From NCBI GenBank assembly GCA_904501735.1, contig CAJGBY010000003.1, positions 1 to 64,000 of the forward strand: a stretch of 64,000 nt of DNA, given 5' to 3'. Each line of letters opens with the position of its first letter. Within the stretch, counting starts at the first letter, position 1. Made by a program: the position numbers and the translations under genes. This stretch comes from an uncultured Muribaculaceae bacterium. GTDB lineage: Bacteria > Bacteroidota > Bacteroidia > Bacteroidales > Muribaculaceae. The notes under the pieces are model-generated. The model was not told where the DNA came from. It made no database searches and was given only the letters and a program-made list of their open reading frames with translations. Shown piece after piece: positions 14,857 through 21,783 of this stretch.

Positions 14857-15807
14857 ATGCAAGAACTGAAGAAAATAAAGGAACAATATAAAAACAGCTT
14901 AAAGTCGATGGATACTGAGGAATTCATCGATTTAGCTTTTTATCGTCCCCTTGGTTACTTGTGGGCGTTGCTATGTAGTAAGCTTGGGATTACTCCCAAT
15001 GTTATTACCATAGCAAGTATTTTCCTGGGTGTGGGAGGCGGTGTGTTGCTTTATTTTCACAGTGAATTGCTGTGGCTGAACTATGTGGGCATATTGCTTA
15101 TAGTGTGGGCCAATACATTCGATAGTGCCGATGGACAATTGGCGCGAATGACAGGTCAATATTCAAAACTTGGTCGCATCCTTGATGGAGTGAGTGGTGA
15201 TTTGTGGTTTATTGCCATATATGTAGCCGTGTGCTTGCGCGTGAATGAAACCGATGCTGTATTTGCCGAACAACCTTGGATGGTGTGGGCGATTGCAATA
15301 TTTGCAGGTGTGTGCCATATGAAACAAGCAGCAACGGCCGACTATTATCGTCAATTCCATTTGTATTTCCTTAAGGGAGAATCGGGAAGCGAACTTGATA
15401 GTTGTAGAGCACTTGATGCTCGACTTGCAGAAATGTCGTGGCGCAAGGAGTTTTTCTCTAAACTGATGTTGTTCCTATATCGCCATTATACAGCAAATCA
15501 AGAAAAGTTCTCTCCATATATGCAGATGCTACGAATGGAACTTAATAACCGATTTGCAGGTAAGGTGCCACAGGCGTTTCGTGATGAATTCAGAAAGCAT
15601 AGCCGTCCGTTGATGAAATATACTAATATGCTCACATTCAACACTCGCGTGATAGTACTTTTTATTGCTGTGTTGATAAAAATGCCTTGGTTGTATTTCG
15701 TTTTTGAATTGTCGGTGCTAAATGTGTTGCTTGTGTATCTAATCAATAAGCACGAAGGAGTGTGCGACCATTTTATTGGCGAATTGTGCGATGGCAAGTA
15801 TGAGTAA
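14857..15807 (+). CDS. Second CDP-alcohol phosphatidyltransferase family protein with shifted active-site Asp
   Basis: This 316-residue membrane protein is longer than its neighbour. It has a charged N-terminal extension (about 1-25) and a large soluble insert (about 160-250) between membrane segments. The signature is D89-SA-DG-QL-AR then G106-RIL-D110-GVSG-D115. The final Asp is one residue further away than in the canonical GxxxDxxxD, so the active site is slightly altered. The family couples a CDP-activated alcohol to another alcohol. Given the nucleotidyltransferase upstream, CDP-inositol is a possible donor (inference). A TTG start at 14851 is possible, but ATG 14857 is preferred. It overlaps the HAD gene by 8 bp. 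Confidence 0.82.
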   Translation: MQELKKIKEQYKNSLKSMDTEEFIDLAFYRPLGYLWALLCSKLGITPNVITIASIFLGVGGGVLLYFHSELLWLNYVGILLIVWANTFDSADGQLARMTGQYSKLGRILDGVSGDLWFIAIYVAVCLRVNETDAVFAEQPWMVWAIAIFAGVCHMKQAATADYYRQFHLYFLKGESGSELDSCRALDARLAEMSWRKEFFSKLMLFLYRHYTANQEKFSPYMQMLRMELNNRFAGKVPQAFRDEFRKHSRPLMKYTNMLTFNTRVIVLFIAVLIKMPWLYFVFELSVLNVLLVYLINKHEGVCDHFIGELCDGKYE

Positions 15808-16516
15808 AATCAAAGGCATATTATTCGACTATGGGGGAACTCTCGATAGTAGAGCTCAACATTGGAGTGAAATAATCTGGCAAGGCTATTGCAGTGTAAA
15901 TGCTCCGGTGTCGAAAGAGCTTTTTCGCGAAGCCTATGTGTATGCCGAACGATTTCTTGGCCGTGAGCCAATAGTTAAGCCGAATTGGAATTTCATAGAA
16001 TTGATGCATGCCAAAATTGATATTCAAGCTAAGTATTTGGAGTCAAATTATGGGTGTGCAGTCGATAATCAACCATTTGTGGATGCTGTAGCTAAATATT
16101 GCTACGACAAAGCGCGTGAGTGTGTTGAGGAGTCGAAACTGGTGCTTGATGAGTTGAAGGAAAACTATCAACTTGGTGTGGTGAGTAATTTCTATGGCAA
16201 CCTTAAGACCGTGATGGCCGATTTCGGTGTGTTAGATTATTTTAAGTGTGTGATAGAAAGCGCTGTGGTAGGGATAAGAAAACCTGACAGCGAAATATTT
16301 AGATGCGGAGTTAATGCGCTCAATCTCACGGCAGATGAAGTGCTTGTGGTGGGAGATAGCTATGAGAAAGATATAGTGCCAGCGATGCAGATAGGATGTG
16401 ATGTAGTGTGGTATGAAGGAGTGGGTTGGGAAACCCAAGCTAACGATGGTATATCTGTAAAAAAAGTGCATAATCTGGCCGATTTAAGAAAAACTATATT
16501 AGTAACCCTTAACTAA
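15800..16516 (+). CDS. HAD superfamily hydrolase
   Basis: This 238-residue cytoplasmic protein has the HAD fold. Motif I is FDYGGTLDS (nucleophile D10, with Gly instead of the usual second Asp). An α-helical cap follows, then motif II GVVSNF, motif III GIRKPDSEIF and motif IV VVGDSYEKDI. Loss of the DxD second Asp is seen in some HAD groups and weakens a plain phosphatase assignment. It ends the gene run before MIPS and could act on an inositol or glycerol phosphate (inference). The start is set at ATG 15800, inside ATGAGTAA overlapping the upstream stop; ATG 15791 is possible. A TTG at 15776 would overlap more and is unlikely. Confidence 0.85.
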   Translation: MSKIKGILFDYGGTLDSRAQHWSEIIWQGYCSVNAPVSKELFREAYVYAERFLGREPIVKPNWNFIELMHAKIDIQAKYLESNYGCAVDNQPFVDAVAKYCYDKARECVEESKLVLDELKENYQLGVVSNFYGNLKTVMADFGVLDYFKCVIESAVVGIRKPDSEIFRCGVNALNLTADEVLVVGDSYEKDIVPAMQIGCDVVWYEGVGWETQANDGISVKKVHNLADLRKTILVTLN

Positions 16517-16680
16517 AAAGTGCTTATTTTTGGATGAAATTAACACTAATTCACAAAACAATAGCTTTATATATAAAATTTAACCTATTTAATGTGAAGA
16601 AAATCTTTAAATTATTTTTCTATTAAGAAAATAGGCGGTAATTTTACAACGATTTTCAAAAAAGTGGTGCAATTTTGCTG

Positions 16681-16690
16681 TTGCGCGCAA
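16681..16690. promoter_or_regulatory. Palindrome upstream of inositol-1-phosphate synthase (possible operator)
   Basis: TTGCGCGCAA is a perfect 10-bp palindrome, followed by a partial echo (TGTTGCGTGC). It sits in the 247-bp gap before MIPS, just after CAATTTTG (16671-16678), which is one mismatch from a -7 element. The gap is otherwise AT-rich with no gene, and the promoter itself is not certain. Confidence 0.3.
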
Positions 16691-16763
16691 TGTTGCGTGC
16701 TGTAAAAGAGTGCCCATTGAAACCGACAACAAATTAAAACTTATATAATTAAAGTAAGAAATT

Positions 16764-18071
16764 ATGGAAAATTGCAAAGTGCAAAAAGCTGAAGGTAAAT
16801 TAGGCGTTTTGGTAGTAGGTCTTGGTGCCGTTACCACTACTTTTATGACAGGCGTTTTGATGGCTCGCAAGGGTTTGGCAAAGCCTGTAGGTGCAGTTAC
16901 TCAATACGATAAGATTCGTGTTGGTAGAGGTGCTGAAAAGAAATATCTTAAGTATGACGAAATCGTATCAATGGCATCATTGAACGATATCGAATTCGGT
17001 GCTTGGGATGTTTATCCAGCAAATGCATACGAAGCAGCAATGAATGCGGAAGTATTGAAAGAAAAAGATATTGAACCAGTTAAGGACGAGCTTGTAAAGA
17101 TTGTTCCTATGAAGGCTGCTTTCGATAAGAACTATGCAAAGCGTCTTGATGGTAACAATGTTAAGGATGCAAAGGATCGTTGGGATATGGTTGAACAACT
17201 TCGTGAAGATATCCGTAACTTCAAGAAGGAACACAACTGTGCTCGTATCGTAGTTCTTTGGGCTGCTTCAACTGAAGTATATGTTCCAATTAATGAAGCT
17301 GTACACTACAAGTTGTCAGATCTTGAAGCTGCAATGAAGGCTGATGATAAGGAAAACATCGCTCCTTCAATGTGTTATGCTTACGCTGCATTGTCAGAAG
17401 GTGCTCCATTCATCATGGGTGCTCCTAACACAACTGTAGATATCCCTGCAATGTGGGAAATGGCAGAAAACACTAAGTTGCCTATCGCAGGTAAGGACTT
17501 CAAGACTGGTCAAACACTTGTTAAGTCAGGTTTCGCTCCAATCATCGGTACTCGTAAGCTTGGTTTGAACGGTTGGTTCTCAACTAACATCCTTGGTAAC
17601 CGTGACGGTCTTGTACTTGACGAACCAGCTAACTTCCGTACTAAAGAAGTTTCTAAGCTTTCTACATTGGAATCAATCCTTGTACCAGAAGATCAACCAG
17701 ATCTATACACTGATTACTACCACAAGGTTCGTATCAACTACTACCCACCTCGCAACGACGATAAGGAAGGTTGGGATAACATCGATATCTTCGGTTGGAT
17801 GGGTTACCCAATGCAAATTAAGATCAACTTCCTATGCCGTGACTCTATCTTGGCTGCTCCTCTTTGCCTTGACTTGGTACTATTGAGCGACCTTGCAGCA
17901 CGCGCTGGTCGTTGGGGAACACAACGCTTCTTGAGCTTGTTCTTGAAGAGTCCACAACACGACTACACTCAAGGTGAAGTTCCAGTAAACCACTTGTTCC
18001 AACAATATGTTATGCTTAAGAATGCTATCCGTGAAATGGGTGGTTACGAAGCTGACGAAGAAATTGATTAA
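16764..18071 (+). CDS. ino1: myo-Inositol-1-phosphate synthase (MIPS)
   Basis: MIPS converts glucose-6-phosphate to 1L-myo-inositol-1-phosphate with a catalytic NAD and is the only route to new inositol. The 435-residue protein starts with the Rossmann motif VLVVGLGAVTTTFMTGV (about residues 15-31). It shows the typical WGAASTEVY-like segment (seen as LWAASTEVYVP), GAPNTTVDIPAMWE, the catalytic-site GKDFKTGQT (Lys in the active site) and GLNGWFSTNILGNRDG. Family membership is clear. Codon use is strongly biased (AAC, AAG, GGT, CGT), as in the TonB receptor gene, which suggests high expression. It has its own upstream gap and a strong terminator, so it is probably expressed apart from, or in addition to, the preceding operon. 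Confidence 0.95.
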   Translation: MENCKVQKAEGKLGVLVVGLGAVTTTFMTGVLMARKGLAKPVGAVTQYDKIRVGRGAEKKYLKYDEIVSMASLNDIEFGAWDVYPANAYEAAMNAEVLKEKDIEPVKDELVKIVPMKAAFDKNYAKRLDGNNVKDAKDRWDMVEQLREDIRNFKKEHNCARIVVLWAASTEVYVPINEAVHYKLSDLEAAMKADDKENIAPSMCYAYAALSEGAPFIMGAPNTTVDIPAMWEMAENTKLPIAGKDFKTGQTLVKSGFAPIIGTRKLGLNGWFSTNILGNRDGLVLDEPANFRTKEVSKLSTLESILVPEDQPDLYTDYYHKVRINYYPPRNDDKEGWDNIDIFGWMGYPMQIKINFLCRDSILAAPLCLDLVLLSDLAARAGRWGTQRFLSLFLKSPQHDYTQGEVPVNHLFQQYVMLKNAIREMGGYEADEEID

Positions 18072-18095
18072 TACAATTTTGATATATAATTTGGG

Positions 18096-18124
18096 AAAAG
18101 AGACGCAAACGCGTCTCTTTTCTT
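18096..18124 (+). terminator. Terminator after MIPS
   Basis: AAAAGAGACGC (18096-18106) pairs with GCGTCTCTTTT (18111-18121) across an AAAC loop, with further T residues after it. Confidence 0.85.
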
Positions 18125-18157
18125 GTTATTAATGTAATAATAATGGAAAATATTGAC

Positions 18158-18165
18158 TATCTTTG
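18158..18165 (+). promoter_or_regulatory. -7 element of the Wzc-type kinase gene
   Basis: TATCTTTG is an exact TAnnTTTG match 52 bp before the ATG at 18217. No clear -33 element is seen. Confidence 0.55.
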
Positions 18166-18216
18166 CCTAATATACAATTAATAACAAAGAAATTGGACAC
18201 ATAATACAATATTGTG

Positions 18217-20595
18217 ATGCAAGAATTTGAGAACAATCAAGTAGAGAATAAAGAGGTGAGTAGTGAAATACCTATGCGCGAATATTTTGCTGCTTGCTGG
18301 AGTAATTGGAAGTGGTTCGTAGTATCGTTTTTGATATGTGCTACGCTTGCCGTGCTTTTTGCTAAATCTCGCACAAAAGAATATAGCTCTTCGGCTTATG
18401 TTTTAATAAAATCGAGCGAAGGAGCCGGTAACACTATGTCGACTGCTATGTTTACCGATCTTGGTTTGATAGGCGACAATTCAAGTGCAGTAGAAAACGA
18501 AATCTATGTTATGAAATCAACTCAGTTGATGGACGATGTAGTAAAAAAACTGCGAGTGAACAACTTGTATTTTGTGAAACGAGGTTTGCGTAAAGTGAAT
18601 ATTTACGGTCAAAACCCAATTGAAGTAATTCTTCCTGCTGATTTGAAGTACACCGAACGCGCAAAACAAGTGGTGGTGCGTCCGTTGAACGAGAATGAAT
18701 ATGAATTTGAAACCGACAGTTTGTCGTGGACAAAGGCTAAATTTGGTGAAGTGTATAACACCGAATATGGTGAAATGTCGGTAGTTAAGACTCCAAATTT
18801 CTCGGAAAAAGCTTGTGATGAAAATATCTATGTAAGCGTGTCGGGAATTCATGCAAGAGCTGTGAAGTTCTGTGAAATACTTGATGTAAAGAAGGCTGAC
18901 CGTGAAACTGTGGTGCTTCAGTTGTCGTTTACAGGAAGCAATTACAAGATGTGTCAAGACATTTTGAACAATCTTATCGAAGCATATAACGAAGATGTTA
19001 TCAACGATAAGAATCGTGCGGCTCTTGCAACTGAATCGTTCATTGTAGACCGTATCAATGCTATAAGCAAGGATCTTGGTGGTATTGACTCTCAAATAGA
19101 GCGTTTTAAGTCGTCGAATAATATGCCTGATTTGCAAAAGACTGCTGAAGTGTACATGAGAGAAGGTTCGGAATTTGCTACAAATGTGGCAGAAGCTGAA
19201 ATCCAATTGTCGCTTGTGCAATCGGTGAGAGATTATATGCTTGGAATGAAGGAAAACGACTTGATTCCTGCTAATACTGGTATTGCTGACGATGGAATTA
19301 ATGCGTTGATATCGGCTTACAATAAAGAGTATATAGAATATTCTAAGATGGCGTCAGTGTCGGGTGATGCTAACCCTGTAACAATAGAAGCAGCTAAGGC
19401 ATTGTCGTCAATGAAGGCTAATATTTTGCGTTCTATCGAGAATTTGTCAAAGACTCTTGAGGTTAAAGTAGAAAAAACTCGTCTACAAGAACGCTCGGCA
19501 AATCGTCGCATTGCATCGGTGCCAACTCAAGAAAAAGAAATTATCGATGTGCTTCGTCAACAAAAGATTAAGGAAGAATTGTACTTGTACTTGCTTAATA
19601 AGCGCGAAGAAAATGCACTTAAGCTTGCTATTACTGAGCCAAATGCGAAGATTATTGAACATGCTGGTGGTGATAGTAAACCAGTGGCACCACGCACACT
19701 ATACATTCTTGTGATAGGAGCATTGTTTGGTGTTTTGATTCCAGCTGCAGTGATTTACATAATTTTCTGGATAAAGATGCTTGATATGAAGGTGAGAACA
19801 CGCCACGATGTAGAATCGTTGTGTAACCTTCCTATCGTAGGTGAATTGCCAAGTAAATCAAAGGAACAAGAGACTGAAGAAATCGTGGTGAGCGAAACTG
19901 GTCGTGATGGCTTGAGTGAAGCATTCCGTATTGTTCGTGGTAACATCGACTATATGCTTGGCAAGACTCAAGATGGCATGGGTAGTGTGATTCAGTTTAC
20001 ATCAACAATCCCAAGTGAAGGTAAGAGTTTTGTGGCAATCAACTTAGCGCTTACTTATGCTCAATTAGGTCATAAGGTAATCGCTGTCGACCTTGACTTG
20101 CGTAAGGGTAATTTCTCGAAGTATCTTGGTTCAAGAATGAAGGTGGGTGTAAGTACCTTCTTGTCGGGAAAACTTGATAATGTAGATGAAATCATCAAGA
20201 GAGGTGCAATCCACCCTAATCTTGATACATTATCATTGGGACCTGTGCCACCAAATCCAACACAACTATTGTTGAGTGATCGTTTTAAAGAACTTATTCA
20301 ATATTTGCGTGAACATTATTCTATAATCTTGTTGGATACAATGCCTTATAGCTTGATTGCCGACCCTGCGATCATTAATAGAAGCGTAGATATGACAATC
20401 TATGTGATGAGAAGTGGTAAGATAGACAAGCGTTACTTGCCAGAAATCGACAAGATGAGCCGTGAAGAAAAGATTAAGAATGTGGCAATGTTGCTAACCG
20501 ATGTACCTATGGGTCGTGGAAACCAAAAGGGCTATGGATATGGCTACGGTTACGGCTATGGTTACGGTTATGGCTATGGAGACGAAGAAAAGTAA
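18217..20595 (+). CDS. Wzc-type polysaccharide co-polymerase/tyrosine autokinase with Gly-Tyr tail
   Basis: The 792-residue inner-membrane protein has the chain-length regulator architecture. TM1 is at about 34-52, followed by a long periplasmic Wzz-like and coiled-coil region, and TM2 is at about 494-517. A cytoplasmic BY-kinase domain follows, with Walker A IPSEGKSFVA, Walker A' VIAVDLDLRKG and Walker B IILLDT. The C-terminal tyrosine cluster that autophosphorylates is here a strict (Gly-Tyr)8-Gly run followed by DEEK. Such proteins control length and export of capsular or exopolysaccharide. No Wza-like exporter or glycosyltransferase is nearby, so this is an orphan or genome-wide regulator. 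Start is set at ATG 18217; a GTG at 18214 directly precedes it. Confidence 0.92.
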   Translation: MQEFENNQVENKEVSSEIPMREYFAACWSNWKWFVVSFLICATLAVLFAKSRTKEYSSSAYVLIKSSEGAGNTMSTAMFTDLGLIGDNSSAVENEIYVMKSTQLMDDVVKKLRVNNLYFVKRGLRKVNIYGQNPIEVILPADLKYTERAKQVVVRPLNENEYEFETDSLSWTKAKFGEVYNTEYGEMSVVKTPNFSEKACDENIYVSVSGIHARAVKFCEILDVKKADRETVVLQLSFTGSNYKMCQDILNNLIEAYNEDVINDKNRAALATESFIVDRINAISKDLGGIDSQIERFKSSNNMPDLQKTAEVYMREGSEFATNVAEAEIQLSLVQSVRDYMLGMKENDLIPANTGIADDGINALISAYNKEYIEYSKMASVSGDANPVTIEAAKALSSMKANILRSIENLSKTLEVKVEKTRLQERSANRRIASVPTQEKEIIDVLRQQKIKEELYLYLLNKREENALKLAITEPNAKIIEHAGGDSKPVAPRTLYILVIGALFGVLIPAAVIYIIFWIKMLDMKVRTRHDVESLCNLPIVGELPSKSKEQETEEIVVSETGRDGLSEAFRIVRGNIDYMLGKTQDGMGSVIQFTSTIPSEGKSFVAINLALTYAQLGHKVIAVDLDLRKGNFSKYLGSRMKVGVSTFLSGKLDNVDEIIKRGAIHPNLDTLSLGPVPPNPTQLLLSDRFKELIQYLREHYSIILLDTMPYSLIADPAIINRSVDMTIYVMRSGKIDKRYLPEIDKMSREEKIKNVAMLLTDVPMGRGNQKGYGYGYGYGYGYGYGYGDEEK
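20530..20580 (+). repeat. (Gly-Tyr)8-Gly coding repeat at the kinase C-terminus
   Basis: Seventeen codons alternate Gly and Tyr. The codons vary (TAT/TAC, GGC/GGT/GGA), so the repeat is kept at protein level rather than being a fresh DNA-slippage tract. Confidence 0.9.
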
Positions 20596-20613
20596 AAACT
20601 AAAACTAAAATAG

Positions 20614-20646
20614 AAAAATCCCAAGAGCACATCTTGGGATTTTTTC
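20614..20646. terminator. Bidirectional terminator between the kinase gene and ruvC
   Basis: AAAAATCCCAAGA (20614-20626) pairs with TCTTGGGATTTTT (20632-20644) across a 5-nt loop. It serves both converging genes. Confidence 0.85.
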
Positions 20647-20658
20647 GTTGTTATAGAG

Positions 20659-21231
20659 TTATTTTTTGATTTTATCGGGATTCTTGGCAATGAAGTCTTT
20701 CCATGACTTGTAGCCCTTCTCGGCAAGAGGCTTTGACGATTCGTAGTAGTGACAAACTGCAGCGGCGAGTCCGTCGGTGGCATCGAGAAATTCGGGCATT
20801 TCCTCTTTTGGGATATTTAGTGTGCGACGCAACATCTCGGCAACTTGCTCCTTAGATGCCGCACCATTGCCAGTGATAGACATTTTAATCTTGCGTGGCT
20901 CGTATTCGGCAATCGGAATGTCGCGATTGAGAGCTGCAGCCATGGCAACACCTTGTGCGCGTCCCAATTTGAGCATAGATTGCACATTTTTACCAAAAAA
21001 AGGCGCTTCGAGAGCCATTTCGTCGGGAAGATATTGTGCTATAAGCCCAGTTACGCGTTCGTAGATGCGATGCAAACGCATATAGTGGTCGTCGAACTTG
21101 CTAAGTTGAATCACTCCCATTGCAATGAGTTCAAGATTCTTCTTGTTGACGCCCAATATACCGTATCCCATTACATTAGTACCTGGGTCGATACCTATAA
21201 TAATGCGCTCGTAGTTGAGTTTTTCGTTCAT
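20659..21231 (-). CDS. ruvC: Crossover junction endodeoxyribonuclease RuvC
   Basis: RuvC resolves Holliday junctions together with RuvAB by cutting two strands symmetrically. The 190-residue protein shows the RNase H-fold catalytic acids: Asp in IIGIDPGTNVMGYGI, Glu in MALEAPFFGKNVQSMLKLGRAQG, and the DATDGLAAAVCHYY acid pair. Length is normal, with a short Lys-rich C-terminal tail. It follows the DUF4286 gene after 6 bp on the same strand, a pairing that suggests co-transcription. Confidence 0.97.
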   Translation of the reverse strand: MNEKLNYERIIIGIDPGTNVMGYGILGVNKKNLELIAMGVIQLSKFDDHYMRLHRIYERVTGLIAQYLPDEMALEAPFFGKNVQSMLKLGRAQGVAMAAALNRDIPIAEYEPRKIKMSITGNGAASKEQVAEMLRRTLNIPKEEMPEFLDATDGLAAAVCHYYESSKPLAEKGYKSWKDFIAKNPDKIKK

Positions 21232-21237
21232 TAAAGG

Positions 21238-21549
21238 TTATATAATGTCCATTACAGTCATGATGGTTGTAAATCCCACCACCTTTTGTCCGAAAGTAGT
21301 TTCCAGCTCGTGAAGAAGCTGTGCGCCTTGTTTGTGGTACCACTTTTCAAGAACATCTACATTCTCAACAGTGAATTGAAGAGAGAAGCTATTGGTTTTA
21401 TCCTCATTAGTTACCATTAGGTGAGCTAAACGAGCCTCTTTGAGTTCGTTGCTTTCGGTTGCAAGAGGAATGTAGCGGCTGCGAAGCCACTTGATGAAAG
21501 CAACAGCCTTGTCGTTGCTAACGTTGTAGGTTGTGTTGTATATTATCAT
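21238..21549 (-). CDS. DUF4286 family protein
   Basis: This 103-residue protein is of the Bacteroidota DUF4286 family. It begins MIIYNTTYNV, the usual family start, and shows the ferredoxin-like pattern TNSFSLQFTVENVDVLEKWY. There is no signal peptide or membrane segment, so it is cytoplasmic. Function is unknown. It is placed directly upstream of ruvC. A TATCTTTG -7 element ends 8 bp before its ATG, so the transcript would have almost no leader. Confidence 0.88.
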   Translation of the reverse strand: MIIYNTTYNVSNDKAVAFIKWLRSRYIPLATESNELKEARLAHLMVTNEDKTNSFSLQFTVENVDVLEKWYHKQGAQLLHELETTFGQKVVGFTTIMTVMDII

Positions 21550-21556
21550 AATGGTG

Positions 21557-21564
21557 CAAAGATA
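21557..21564 (-). promoter_or_regulatory. -7 element of the DUF4286-ruvC operon, abutting the start codon
   Basis: The minus strand reads TATCTTTG (exact consensus). Its last G is 8 bp from the ATG at 21549, predicting a leader of only a few nucleotides. Confidence 0.6.
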
Positions 21565-21671
21565 GTGAATAATTAGGAGTTGTTGTAGATAGAGGAGTCT
21601 TAAATCGAAAAAAATGTGTAAGAGTCACATTTTTAGATATGTTAAATTTTAAATTAGGTTTACAAATATTA

Positions 21672-21701
21672 TTGAAATGTTAAAAAAAATTAGTATCTTT
21701 G
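21672..21701 (+). promoter_or_regulatory. Promoter of the Oar-like receptor gene
   Basis: TTG at 21672-21674 and TATCTTTG at 21694-21701 are spaced by 19 nt, the best promoter in the window. The leader is about 80 nt, AT-rich, and has no obvious structure. Confidence 0.75.
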
Positions 21702-21783
21702 CGTCCGAAAAGATTTATAAGGCGAAATAAACAAAATTCAATATAAATAAACATCTTTATTATTAACTTCATTCATTTTAATT

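Noticed and set aside
20530..20580. Phase-variable slippage tract in the Wzc-type gene
   Set aside because: Synonymous codons are mixed, so there is no uniform DNA repeat for slippage, and unit length is a multiple of three.
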